Below, in pieces: positions 44,448 to 52,770 of a stretch of 64,000 nt of DNA. The translations under genes were made by a program, and so were the position numbers. The notes below the pieces were generated by a model. That model saw only the letters and a program-made list of their open reading frames with translations, did not search any database and was not told the DNA's origin. The first letter of the stretch is position 1; each line of letters opens with the position of its first letter. Source of the stretch: Marinococcus sp. PL1-022 (GTDB lineage: Bacteria > Bacillota > Bacilli > Bacillales > Marinococcaceae); contig NZ_JAWXCX010000001.1 in the NCBI RefSeq assembly GCF_033845285.1, positions 2,867,495 through 2,931,494 of the forward strand. The letters run 5' to 3'.

Positions 44448-44475
44448 AAGGCAGCCGCTCAAGCGCAGCTGCCTT
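44448..44475 (-). terminator. Terminator between DUF418 and the 62-aa gene
   Basis: AAGGCAGC and GCTGCCTT form the outer stem, with further GC pairing inside. On the minus strand a T4 tract follows. Efficiency on the plus strand is doubtful because no T run is present there. Confidence 0.6.
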
Positions 44476-44663
44476 CATTGCTCCGGTTCTTTAGCAATGT
44501 TTTTATTCCACCAGTCTGCTGCCTGCTTGCGAAACACGAGCAGCGTGCACCCAAACAAACATAAAATCGCGGGAATCCAGTTCGGCACACTGGCTAAAAT
44601 AAATAATAATACGCCAATGCCGTTAATAAGCGTGGCCAGATTCATCACTGTTTTTGGTTTCAA
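44475..44663 (-). CDS. 62-residue two-TM membrane protein, unknown
   Basis: An unrecognised small membrane protein. It has two hydrophobic segments (about 5-25 and 28-46) separated by SVPNW, then a cytoplasmic tail KQAADWWNKNIAKEPEQ. The TTG start is preceded by GGGGGA. It ends close to the convergent DUF418 gene and follows an 80-residue soluble protein gene, from which it is separated by 18 bases. The pair could be co-transcribed. Confidence 0.62.
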   Translation of the reverse strand: MKPKTVMNLATLINGIGVLLFILASVPNWIPAILCLFGCTLLVFRKQAADWWNKNIAKEPEQ

Positions 44664-44681
44664 TGCGTCTCCCCCGTTTGG

Positions 44682-44924
44682 CTATGTTAATTTTTCCGTT
44701 GGATAAAACTCAATTTCCCGGCTTTCCCCAGTTTCCAGGTTTTCTTCACAAAAATGCTCCACAATGTCCTTTAAGGAATCGGAATCAGATGCAGCATAGC
44801 GTTCCTTTAAATAGCTGTTCACTTTTTTCTGTTGCTTCCGGTGTGCCTTGGGCACCATCAAAAAACCAATCATTTCACCGTCAGGCGTACGATCCAGTCT
44901 ATCCGCCAGTTCTTCATAGGTCAT
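44682..44924 (-). CDS. Unknown 80-residue charged protein
   Basis: A small soluble protein of unknown family starting MTYEELADRLDRTPDGEMIGF. It is highly charged, with a basic middle (KAHRKQQKKVNSYLKERY) and an acidic end (EHFCEENLETGESREIEFYP). One Cys is present. The AGAGGG before the ATG is a modest ribosome binding site. It precedes the 62-residue membrane gene on the same strand and is divergent from the ABC transporter genes, 120 bases away. Confidence 0.6.
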   Translation of the reverse strand: MTYEELADRLDRTPDGEMIGFLMVPKAHRKQQKKVNSYLKERYAASDSDSLKDIVEHFCEENLETGESREIEFYPTEKLT

Positions 44925-45044
44925 TTCAGCCCTCTGCCTCCTTACACGGTGCGCGCTTTTATTATTTCCATTATTTTCTATATCATTTATGATGAATGTG
45001 TCTGTTCATCTGCCCACAGCATATCATACAAAGGAGGGCCCGAC

Positions 45045-45818
45045 ATGCATGATTCTCCCGCAGTAGAAGTCAACCAGCTGACAAAACACTTTAAGAACTC
45101 CATTGCGGTCCACCCACTGAATTTCGAGGTCCATGCTCACGAAATATTCGGCTTTCTCGGACCAAACGGGGCCGGGAAGACAACGACGATGCGAATGCTC
45201 GCCGGTCTGCTTGAACCGAGCAGCGGGGATGGCTATATTCACGGCAAATCGATTAAAAACCAGTCACTTGAAGCAAAGCAGCAGATTGCCTATCTGGCCG
45301 ATAAACCAGATATTTATCCAAAGCTCACAGGGTGGGAATTTCTTCAGTTTATTGCTTCTGTGTTTAACCTCGATAAAAACATATGGATAGAACATGCAAA
45401 CATGCTGCTGCACCGATTTGATTTAACAGAAAGCGCCGGCAGGTTAATGGAGACATATTCACATGGCATGAAGCAGAAAATAGCTTTAACCGGAGCCCTG
45501 ATCCACCAGCCGGCTGTTATTTTTCTCGATGAACCTACGGTCGGGCTCGATCCGAAGAGCTCACGCGACCTTCGGGCCATTCTGCGCGAAACAGCGGCAG
45601 ACGGAACTGCCGTCTTTTTTTCCACTCATATGCTCGACGTTGCTGATCAGCTCTGTGACCGGGTTGGAATCATTCACCAGGGAAGGCTTCTGCAGACGGG
45701 CACCCCCGGGGAGCTTAAACAGGAGCACGCCAGTCACGCCGGAGGCTCTCTGGAGGATGTCTTTCTCCGCATGACAGAGCAGCACGAAGCCGAAGATCCT
45801 GAAGGAGAGGTTCCGTGA
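45045..45818 (+). CDS. ABC transporter ATP-binding protein
   Basis: A 257-residue ATPase. Walker A is GPNGAGKTTTM (near residue 38), the signature is the degenerate YSHGMKQKIAL, Walker B is VIFLDEPTVGLD and the switch His is in FFSTHMLDVADQLCD. This is the CcmA/NatA-like subfamily that pairs with ABC-2 permeases. The start at 45045 has AAAGGAGGG, so a long upstream in-frame extension is rejected. Its last bases overlap the permease start, giving translational coupling. The substrate is unknown. Confidence 0.92.
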   Translation: MHDSPAVEVNQLTKHFKNSIAVHPLNFEVHAHEIFGFLGPNGAGKTTTMRMLAGLLEPSSGDGYIHGKSIKNQSLEAKQQIAYLADKPDIYPKLTGWEFLQFIASVFNLDKNIWIEHANMLLHRFDLTESAGRLMETYSHGMKQKIALTGALIHQPAVIFLDEPTVGLDPKSSRDLRAILRETAADGTAVFFSTHMLDVADQLCDRVGIIHQGRLLQTGTPGELKQEHASHAGGSLEDVFLRMTEQHEAEDPEGEVP

Positions 45819-47476
45819 TAAAAACGCTCTGGTATTATCAGAAAAAAACCATGCGCCATCAGTACGAGGCTCTCCCTTCCGGGCGCAAAATATTATACAT
45901 CACTCTTACAGCACTGGCCCTATTTATGATAATTCCCTTTGGCCTCGGCGCAGCTTCCGCTGGGGATGTTTTCTCTGCGGAAAGCTTACGTACAGCCGTC
46001 GTTTACCTGCTGCTGAGCACCCTTGCTGTTATCACTTTTGTGACCATGCCGCGCACCTTTCAATTACTGTTTGGTTCAAAGGATATTGAGTTTTTATTCA
46101 CTCTTCCCATCCGTTCGAGGCACCTGTTTGCCATGCAGTTTTTCACCGGATGGGCCGGATTTCCCCTGCTTTCCTTTTTATTATTAACCGGTCTGAGTAT
46201 TATTATCGGGGCCGTTTCCGGAGCTCACCTTCTGTTTTTTCCCGCCGCTGCTCTTCTTTTTTTGGGACTGTCTGTTTTTGGAGCGGGCCTCGCATTTCTA
46301 TTGAATCTGTTTCTTGTTTATATTCTGCCGGCCCAGCGTGCCCAGCAGCTGACTACGATAATCAGTTTCATATCTGCAGCCCTGTTTATTCTGGCTGCGC
46401 AGATGCCAAATATCATTATGCAAAACGACAGCACCTCCCTTACTATTGAAGAAGCTCCACGCTGGCTCCCCACGCAGCCCGTGGCAGCCGCTCTTTTCGC
46501 TTCCTTTCAGGGGGAAGGCGCCGGTATCATTTATACAGCTTCCTGCCTTGGGGCTTTGGCAATTATAAGCCTCGCTTCTCTCTGGTTCGTGGAGAAACAC
46601 TATTTCTCCTCCTGGCAGCGGGCCACCGAACCCGTGGGAAACAAAATCAAATCGACCCGGCCCGGGGCAGCCCGCCCTGTTCCCTATGCCATTGCCCTTA
46701 AAGAATGGCGGGCCGTGCAGAGAAACCCTAAGGAATGGACCACCTGCTTCACGTTCGCCCTTATTCTTATTTTAATGTTCATTAATTTTTTTGGAAGCGA
46801 CTCGGCTCTTGCTTCCCCATGGGCAAATCCCGCCTCTGCCTGGAGCAGTGTACACGTGATGCTCGGCCCGGCCATCCTGCTCGGCCTGCAGCAGTTTGCC
46901 GCAGCTGCGTTTGGGCGGGAGGGGGACTCCCGCTGGATGCTGCGGGCGCTTCCTATAGATCCCCGGCAGATTGTCCTGGGGAAGTTTCTGGCTCACTGGG
47001 TTATGACAGGAGCGGCCATTGCAGCACTTGAGCTGATCGCCTTTCTGCTCTTTGGGTGGAACATTGTACTATTTTTCGCCGGACTTGTGCTGACGCTTTC
47101 CCTCACGGCTGTTGCCGCGGCTTCAGGCGTCTGGGCCGGGGCAGCTGGCGGAACATACGACGAAAAAAACCCGCAAAAGCGGGTGCGGTTCGACACAGGC
47201 GTGGTATCCTTCTTTCTCAACGTTCTGTACCTTCTGCTTTTTTTCGTTCCCACCTGGATGCTTCTAAGTGCCGGCCTCTCCCTTCAGTCAAAATGGGCCA
47301 GCCCCGAGCCGGCTTTTCTCCCCTTATGGGACACAGCCCCCTGGCAATGGATCGGCCTGCTGGGGGCCGGAGGGATTCTGACTGCTGCGGGGCTTGCGCT
47401 GCTGATCGTATATCTTCATCTGCGCCGTGGTACAAAAGAGCTTACAGAGCGTGGTGTCGATTATTTAGACACATAA
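45815..47476 (+). CDS. ABC-2 type permease, large (553 aa)
   Basis: A 553-residue membrane protein with about 12 hydrophobic segments. The N-terminus (TLWYYQKKTMRHQYEALPSG) and the mid-protein AIALKEWRAVQRNPKEW begin two similar halves, each with about six segments. It begins 4 bases inside the ATPase gene (GTG start at 45815). It is the membrane half of a two-gene exporter or regulatory ABC system. No substrate clue is present in the neighbours; a TetR-MFS drug pair follows but has its own promoter and a terminator in between. Confidence 0.85.
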   Translation: MIKTLWYYQKKTMRHQYEALPSGRKILYITLTALALFMIIPFGLGAASAGDVFSAESLRTAVVYLLLSTLAVITFVTMPRTFQLLFGSKDIEFLFTLPIRSRHLFAMQFFTGWAGFPLLSFLLLTGLSIIIGAVSGAHLLFFPAAALLFLGLSVFGAGLAFLLNLFLVYILPAQRAQQLTTIISFISAALFILAAQMPNIIMQNDSTSLTIEEAPRWLPTQPVAAALFASFQGEGAGIIYTASCLGALAIISLASLWFVEKHYFSSWQRATEPVGNKIKSTRPGAARPVPYAIALKEWRAVQRNPKEWTTCFTFALILILMFINFFGSDSALASPWANPASAWSSVHVMLGPAILLGLQQFAAAAFGREGDSRWMLRALPIDPRQIVLGKFLAHWVMTGAAIAALELIAFLLFGWNIVLFFAGLVLTLSLTAVAAASGVWAGAAGGTYDEKNPQKRVRFDTGVVSFFLNVLYLLLFFVPTWMLLSAGLSLQSKWASPEPAFLPLWDTAPWQWIGLLGAGGILTAAGLALLIVYLHLRRGTKELTERGVDYLDT

Positions 47477-47504
47477 ACCTGCCGGACTGCCGGCAGGTTT
47501 TTTT
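47476..47504 (+). terminator. Terminator after the ABC permease
   Basis: A perfect 10-bp stem AACCTGCCGG/CCGGCAGGTT with an ACTG loop and a T tract, beginning at the last base of the stop codon. Confidence 0.9.
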
Positions 47505-47527
47505 ATCAAAATCTCTAAGCTCATTAC

Positions 47528-47579
47528 TTGATTCTCTACATGGCAAATGCTACGATACTCCTTGTGACTAAACGTTCAC
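47528..47579 (+). promoter_or_regulatory. Promoter and operator-like site before the TetR-MFS pair
   Basis: TTGATT, 17 bases, then TACGAT at 47551-47556 forms a sigma-A-like promoter. Just downstream, GTGACTAAACGTTCAC (47564-47579) has GTGA/TCAC ends like a TetR half-site pair. Repressor binding there would cover the start of transcription. The symmetry is short, so the operator call is tentative. Confidence 0.45.
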
Positions 47580-47618
47580 CAAAAGTAACCACAGAGTCAA
47601 AAGGAGGCCAAAAACTGC

Positions 47619-48500
47619 ATGACAGAGCGTAAGGATGAGCTTTTGGAAGCAGCTCTGCAGCTGTTTGTGAAGCAGGGGTTTCACTCCACTTCCATCCAGC
47701 ACATCACAGCGGCCTGCGGTATCTCCAAAGGCGGCTTCTATAAGCATTTTGATTCCAAGGAAACGATGCTTTTAGAGCTGCTCCGCAAAGTGCATGAAAA
47801 CATGCTTCACGAGGCCGAAAACTATCAGGGAACGCAGCATGAGCCGGAGCTCAAGCGGCTTGAGGGGAAAATACGCATCGAGCTGGAGAAATTCACGGAG
47901 TACCGCCCGCTGTTTCAGATGCTTTTCACAGAATTTCCTCCTCATACGGAAAACAAAATTTCCAACTACTTAAACCGTATGCGCCGCTTTTTTCAGGAAT
48001 GGCATGAACAATCGCTACTGGAAGCCTTCGGCCCCCGTGTGCGCCCTTACGTCAGTGATCTGGCTGTTATTCTCGAAGGAATCATGCATTCCTATTTAAC
48101 CCTTATGACCTGGCATATTTCCGCCCTGCCGTTGAACCAGTTATCTGCATTCATTGTCGAGAGGCTTCATTCCATTGTTAAGGATGACAGCGATCTACAT
48201 CCCCAGCTTCCGAGAGGATGGGCTGGAGGAGACGAGCCCATACAGGGTATGGAAAGCATCCGCTGCGAAGCCGAAGCACTGCTTTTGTTTGTAAAAGCCC
48301 GGCACACGCAGGGCGACCTGCCTGAAAAAACGCTCCAGACCACGGAAATGATTTACGAAGAGTTCAAGGCAGAAATACCAAGGGAATTTTTGATCGATGC
48401 TTTACTGCATCAGCTGCAGCACCACGCGGATCTCCATACGCACACGCAGAAGCTGAGTGCAAAATGGAGCGCATGGAAAGGAGAGAAACACGTACTATGA
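47619..48500 (+). CDS. TetR/AcrR regulator with extended C-terminal domain
   Basis: A 293-residue TetR protein, about 100 residues longer than usual. The helix-turn-helix is at residues 20-65 (TSIQHITAACGISKGGFYKHFDSKETML). The normal ligand domain reaches about residue 195. An extra helical part follows with ETLLLF-like segments and a His-rich end (LLHQLQHHADLHTHTQ). The ATG follows AAAGGAGG. The stop overlaps the MFS exporter start by 4 bases, so it is almost certainly the exporter's regulator, in the style of LmrA-LmrB. Confidence 0.88.
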   Translation: MTERKDELLEAALQLFVKQGFHSTSIQHITAACGISKGGFYKHFDSKETMLLELLRKVHENMLHEAENYQGTQHEPELKRLEGKIRIELEKFTEYRPLFQMLFTEFPPHTENKISNYLNRMRRFFQEWHEQSLLEAFGPRVRPYVSDLAVILEGIMHSYLTLMTWHISALPLNQLSAFIVERLHSIVKDDSDLHPQLPRGWAGGDEPIQGMESIRCEAEALLLFVKARHTQGDLPEKTLQTTEMIYEEFKAEIPREFLIDALLHQLQHHADLHTHTQKLSAKWSAWKGEKHVL

Positions 48501-49972
48501 GTTCTTCATCTTGGGACATCCCCACTGGGCAGAAGGCAGCTATGATTATTGCCCTGCTGCTTGGTGCCTTTATGGGAATTATTAATGAAACATTGCTTGC
48601 CACCGCCCTGCCTTCCATTCAGGACGCCCTCGGGGTTACCCAGGGAACCGTTCAGTGGCTGACAACAGCCTTCTTAATGACAAACGGTATTATGATTCCA
48701 ATCTCTGCATTTTTAATTGAACGCTTTACAACCAGAGGGCTGTTTTTGACCGCTATAGGCTTATTCGGTATTGGTACCGCTATCGCTGCCATTGCTCCCT
48801 CATTTCCCGTGCTTCTTTTTGCACGCGTCATCCAGGCCTCCGGCTCCGGCATTATGCTGCCGCTGTTAATGACCGTACTTCTGGCCATTATTCCGGTGGA
48901 ACGCCGCGGCACAGCGATGGGCATGATCGGGATCGTTATTTCATTTGGTCCCGCTATCGGCCCGACGCTATCGGGTTTTCTACTCGAGCATTTTCCATGG
49001 AGAGCCCTGTTTATTACGGTGCTTCCAATCGTCGCACTGACGATCATTACCGGGGCTATCTTTTTGAAGAACGTAACCGAACTGGGCAGCCCGAAGATTG
49101 ATGTATTGTCCATCATTCTTTCTTCCTTTGGCTTTGGCTCCTTTTTGTACGGCTTCGGAACGGCTTCAGAAAGCGGCTGGGGCAGCCCGGTCGTTCTTAC
49201 TGCCGTGATTGCCGGCGCCCTGATTATCGGATTGTTCATCTGGCGTCAGTTCACGTTAAAGTCGCCAATGCTCGAATTCCGGGTGTTTAAGTTTAAGATA
49301 TTCAGCCTCGCCATCGGTATCACTATGGCTGTGTTGGTTTCATTAATAGGAGCAGAAACGCTCCTGCCGCTGTTCATGCAGAACGTGTTAGGCTTTACAC
49401 CGCTGGAATCCGGCTTAATGCTTTTGCCGGGAGCAATTGTGATCGGGATTATGTCGCCGATTACAGGCCGTCTGTTTGATGCCTTTGGCGCAAAATGGCT
49501 CGCAATTACCGGCCTTTCCATTGTCACCATCACTACCTTTATGTTTACGAACCTTTCGCTTGAAACGTCGTTTACGTATTTAACCATTATATATGCAATC
49601 CGTATGTTCGGGCTCGCCTGCGCGCTGATGCCGGTCATGACATCAGCATTAAACCAGCTGCCGATGAAATGGTACGCCCACGGCTCGGCTATGGCAAATA
49701 CGCTGCAGCAGATTTCCGCTTCTATCGGTACGGCCCTTTTGGTGACATTTGTCGCCTTAGGTGCCCAGCAGTATCAGCCTGATGCATCGACCACCGCAGA
49801 AGCCGCGCCACAGATGGCGCAGGTAGTCGGATTTGAGTGGGCCTTTATGGGAAGCACTGCTCTTGCCTTTGTAGCCTTGATTCTTTCCCTTTTCCTGAGC
49901 TCTCCGAAAAGAGAGAAGGAAATGACCCGCCAGGCAAACGAAGAACAAAAGAGCAACGCCCCCGCTAAATAG
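48497..49972 (+). CDS. DHA2-family MFS multidrug exporter (LmrB-like)
   Basis: A 491-residue transporter with about 14 membrane segments. The TM1 block IINETLLATALPSIQDALGV and LTTAFLMTNGIMIPISAFL are typical of the EmrB/QacA (DHA2) family. The antiporter motif C-like stretch GIVISFGPAIGPTLSGFLLE is in TM5. The start at 48497 overlaps the TetR stop (ATGA). The predicted role is proton-driven drug efflux controlled by the upstream repressor. The last 30 residues are a charged tail. The specific drugs are unknown. Confidence 0.92.
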   Translation: MSSSSWDIPTGQKAAMIIALLLGAFMGIINETLLATALPSIQDALGVTQGTVQWLTTAFLMTNGIMIPISAFLIERFTTRGLFLTAIGLFGIGTAIAAIAPSFPVLLFARVIQASGSGIMLPLLMTVLLAIIPVERRGTAMGMIGIVISFGPAIGPTLSGFLLEHFPWRALFITVLPIVALTIITGAIFLKNVTELGSPKIDVLSIILSSFGFGSFLYGFGTASESGWGSPVVLTAVIAGALIIGLFIWRQFTLKSPMLEFRVFKFKIFSLAIGITMAVLVSLIGAETLLPLFMQNVLGFTPLESGLMLLPGAIVIGIMSPITGRLFDAFGAKWLAITGLSIVTITTFMFTNLSLETSFTYLTIIYAIRMFGLACALMPVMTSALNQLPMKWYAHGSAMANTLQQISASIGTALLVTFVALGAQQYQPDASTTAEAAPQMAQVVGFEWAFMGSTALAFVALILSLFLSSPKREKEMTRQANEEQKSNAPAK

Positions 49973-49975
49973 TAA

Positions 49976-50018
49976 AATACCCCGAGAGGCCATTTTTTCA
50001 GGCCTCTCGGGGTATTTT
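49976..50018. terminator. Strong bidirectional terminator
   Basis: A perfect 16-bp stem (49976-49991 with 50001-50016), a 9-base loop and T runs on the plus strand, A residues upstream. It is shared by the MFS gene and the convergent dehydrogenase gene. Confidence 0.93.
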
Positions 50019-50894
50019 TTATTCGCTTCCTTTGGAGAGCAGCTTATATACAGCCGCAAAATCTTCATCACCCATACCGTACTGCTTCGCGAGCGCATAC
50101 GCTTCCCGTACGGAGCCGGTGACCGGCAGGGAAATTCCCGCCTGGTAGGCTGATTCTTCGAGCAGGTGTAAATCCTTGTAGGCATGCTTCAGTGGAAACT
50201 GGGTTACGTAGCTGCCGCTCAGAAGCATGTCCCGCTTTCCTGCCACCGCAGGAGCCGTCGTCGGCACCTGAAGCAGCACATCAAGCGCCTGCTCCTTATC
50301 AAGTCCCAGTCCTTCTGCTGCGTGCAGCCCTTCCGACAGACTGGTCATGGCATGCATCAGCGTTAGGTTGACGGACATTTTCATCGCAGAGCCGCTTCCG
50401 CTGCTTCCCATATAGTGCACATTTTTGCCCATAATTTCGAGAAGCGGCTGTACTGTTTGTACATCCTCCTCACGGCCGCCGGCAAGAAATACCAGCTCGC
50501 CCTTTTCAGCAGGTCCTTTAGACCCGGACACCGGTGCGTCCACCAGGCGCATTTCCTTCATTTTTGCAGTTTTGGCCATTTGCCGGGTAAAGCCGGGATT
50601 GACTGTGCTCATATCCACCCAGATTTTCCGGCTCGTTTCGCCGGCAAACAGGCCGTCCACGCTGTTTGCGATCTCCTCTACTGCTTCAGGGTTCGACAGC
50701 ATGGTGAATACGACATCCACCTTGGACACCAGCTCTCTCGGCGTTTCCCTCCATCCAGCTCCTGCATCGAGCAGGTGCTGCGCCTTCTGCTTGGTCCGAT
50801 TATAAATCGTAACCTTTTCTCCGGCATCCATTAAATTTTTTACCATGTTTGAACCCATAATTCCCGTTCCAATAAACCCAACTCTCACACTCAT
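50019..50894 (-). CDS. 3-hydroxyisobutyrate-dehydrogenase-family NAD(P) oxidoreductase
   Basis: A 291-residue beta-hydroxyacid dehydrogenase. The Rossmann motif is GFIGTGIMGSNMVKNL. The substrate motif is DAPVSGSKGPAEKGEL, and the catalytic lysine is in GSGSAMKMSVNL. A C-terminal helical domain follows. The substrate could be 3-hydroxyisobutyrate, tartronate semialdehyde or succinic semialdehyde (glyoxylate-reductase group). The sequence does not decide, and no pathway genes are adjacent. A GGATGA site just precedes the ATG. It is divergent from the EutB-like gene. Confidence 0.9.
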   Translation of the reverse strand: MSVRVGFIGTGIMGSNMVKNLMDAGEKVTIYNRTKQKAQHLLDAGAGWRETPRELVSKVDVVFTMLSNPEAVEEIANSVDGLFAGETSRKIWVDMSTVNPGFTRQMAKTAKMKEMRLVDAPVSGSKGPAEKGELVFLAGGREEDVQTVQPLLEIMGKNVHYMGSSGSGSAMKMSVNLTLMHAMTSLSEGLHAAEGLGLDKEQALDVLLQVPTTAPAVAGKRDMLLSGSYVTQFPLKHAYKDLHLLEESAYQAGISLPVTGSVREAYALAKQYGMGDEDFAAVYKLLSKGSE

Positions 50895-51035
50895 TCATCC
50901 TTTCTACGCACGCTTCTATTTGGGTGTTCCCTATCCGCAATCTGGCAAACGTCCGCCAGAGCGTATTGTTTTCGCTTCTCCGCTTATGTTTAAATAAGTA
51001 TAATTATTAATTTTGCTGCAGCAGGAGATGATTCT

Positions 51036-51998
51036 ATGTTAACACTTCAGGATGCCTGGGAAGCAAGACAGCGTTTACGTCCGGTACTTCCGGAAACGCC
51101 GCTCCTTTTTTCCCAGCCACTGACAAATATTGCCGGCCATCCCGTGTACTTAAAGCTCGAGCAAATGCACGTCACCGGCTCCTTCAAGCTCCGGGGAGCA
51201 ACTAACATGATTCGTTCCCTGACTCCGGAGCAGCGGGACCAGGGCGTCGTCACATTTTCCACCGGTAATCACGGTTTTGCCGTAGCGACAGCAGCAGCCC
51301 TGCTCGGCATCCGCTCTGTCGTGTGTGTTTCAGAAAACGTACCGGCAAATAAAGTCGAGGCGCTCAAAGCAAGCGGCGCTGAGCTGCATGTAGAAGGAAG
51401 CGGCCAGGACGAAGCCGGAGAAGTCAGCGCCCGCCTCGTCGAAGAGGAGGGACTGACTCTTATCCCTCCCTTTGACCATCCTTCGGTCATCGCCGGACAG
51501 GCAACGATGGGACTCGAAATCATCGAGCATCTGCCCTCCGTGAAGCACGTGCTCACCGGCCTTTCCGGCGGCGGCCTGCTATCTGGCCTCGGTCTTGCCC
51601 TGAAGGAACAAATTCCTGATCTTGAGCTTATCGGTCTGTCCCTCCGGGAAGGAGCTGCTATGGATGAGAGCCTGAATATCGGCAAGCCAACGATCGTTCC
51701 GGAGGCACCAACACTTGCCGACAGCCTGCTCGGAGGTATCGGTCTCGAAAACCAGTATACTTTTTCCATGGTCCAGCGCTACGCTGATCAGCGCCTCCGG
51801 CTGCATGAGGACACAATCGCCCGGGGCATGGCCTTTTTATACGATAAGCACAAAATGGTCGTCGAAGGAGCAGCCGCTGTCGGCACCGGTGCCCTTTTGG
51901 ATGGACTCGTGACCGTTAACGGTCCTGCTGTTCTCATCGTTTCCGGCAGCAGCGTAGACGTGCAAACACACCGCGAAGCAGTCGTGCCGTATATTTAA
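51036..51998 (+). CDS. eutB: PLP-dependent dehydratase, hydroxyectoine-utilization EutB-like
   Basis: A 320-residue fold-type II PLP enzyme of the threonine dehydratase group. The PLP lysine is in GSFKLRGATNM, the phosphate loop is LSGGGLLSG and STGNHGFAVA is intact. There is no ACT domain. The specific blocks SGQDEAGEV, LSLREGAAMDESL and PTLADSLLGGIGLENQ match the hydroxyectoine-utilisation dehydratase EutB as I know it, more than catabolic threonine dehydratase. No other ectoine-degradation gene (eutA, eutC, doeA) is adjacent, so the substrate assignment is inference. Confidence 0.75.
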   Translation: MLTLQDAWEARQRLRPVLPETPLLFSQPLTNIAGHPVYLKLEQMHVTGSFKLRGATNMIRSLTPEQRDQGVVTFSTGNHGFAVATAAALLGIRSVVCVSENVPANKVEALKASGAELHVEGSGQDEAGEVSARLVEEEGLTLIPPFDHPSVIAGQATMGLEIIEHLPSVKHVLTGLSGGGLLSGLGLALKEQIPDLELIGLSLREGAAMDESLNIGKPTIVPEAPTLADSLLGGIGLENQYTFSMVQRYADQRLRLHEDTIARGMAFLYDKHKMVVEGAAAVGTGALLDGLVTVNGPAVLIVSGSSVDVQTHREAVVPYI

Positions 51999-52013
51999 AG
52001 ACGCTGCCTGCTG

Positions 52014-52601
52014 CTATATTTTCTTTTCTTCCCGCTGGCGCGACCGGTATGGAGAGAGGGACAGCAGATCCATGGCGTCCTGCTTCTTTGTTTTTTCCCA
52101 TTCCTTTCGGCGCTGTGCGAACCATTTATAGTAGTTTTTATTTCCCATCTGCTTTTTCAAAAAAGAAAGGCTCTGAAGCGGCCCCTCTTCGGTACAAAGC
52201 GTTGTCAGCTGCAGCTGATATGCTTCTTCCTTCTGCAGCCATGCATCCATCTGCCGCGTGGACATTAATACATACGGCACCCTGCCTTCATACAGACGAC
52301 GGTAAAGCAGCAGCCGGTAATCTGACCGGATGAGACGGTCGGCTGCCTCCTTCTGCTCCCGGAATTTTTCCGGAAAACGACGCGTGAGCACTTTCGCTTT
52401 TTGCTCTTCCGCGGCAGCCCGCTGTTCAATATAGCGGGGTGTATCAGCAACATAAAACGCACGGCTGCGGTAGCTTTTAAAAAACGGCAGCTCCCGCTCC
52501 CAGGCAATATATCCGTATTTATCCTTTTCTAAATCATCGTTGCGGTATAGACGGTGGCATTCGAGTTCGTTCCATTTACGATTCCATTCATGATAGATCA
52601 T
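52014..52601 (-). CDS. Unknown 195-aa basic protein
   Basis: I do not recognise this family. The protein starts MIYHEWNRKWNELECHRLYRN. It is soluble, very rich in Tyr, Arg, Lys and Glu, and predicted mostly helical, with a central RRFPEKFREQKEAADRLIRSDYRLLLYRRLYEG. The C-terminus is strongly basic. No catalytic motif is seen. The GGAGG site is 10-11 bases before the ATG. It is convergent with the EutB-like gene (15 bases apart) and no terminator lies between them. Confidence 0.68.
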   Translation of the reverse strand: MIYHEWNRKWNELECHRLYRNDDLEKDKYGYIAWERELPFFKSYRSRAFYVADTPRYIEQRAAAEEQKAKVLTRRFPEKFREQKEAADRLIRSDYRLLLYRRLYEGRVPYVLMSTRQMDAWLQKEEAYQLQLTTLCTEEGPLQSLSFLKKQMGNKNYYKWFAQRRKEWEKTKKQDAMDLLSLSPYRSRQREEKKI

Positions 52602-52770
52602 ATTTCGCTATACCTCCGCAAGGGATGGATTTTCCTACATTCTAATTGTTTCTTCTTCAAACAACAATGATGACGCTTTCGAAAAAACGGGAATATCATT
52701 AACCTGTCCCCCGTTTCTTAAAATGTACGGGTACTTCCTTGTCAAGCCTACTATAAAGGAGCCGATTACC

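Noticed and set aside
44832-45044. 71-codon N-terminal extension of the ABC ATPase at 45 kb
   Set aside because: It overlaps the divergent 80-residue gene and the promoter region; AAAGGAGGG marks the ATG at 45045.
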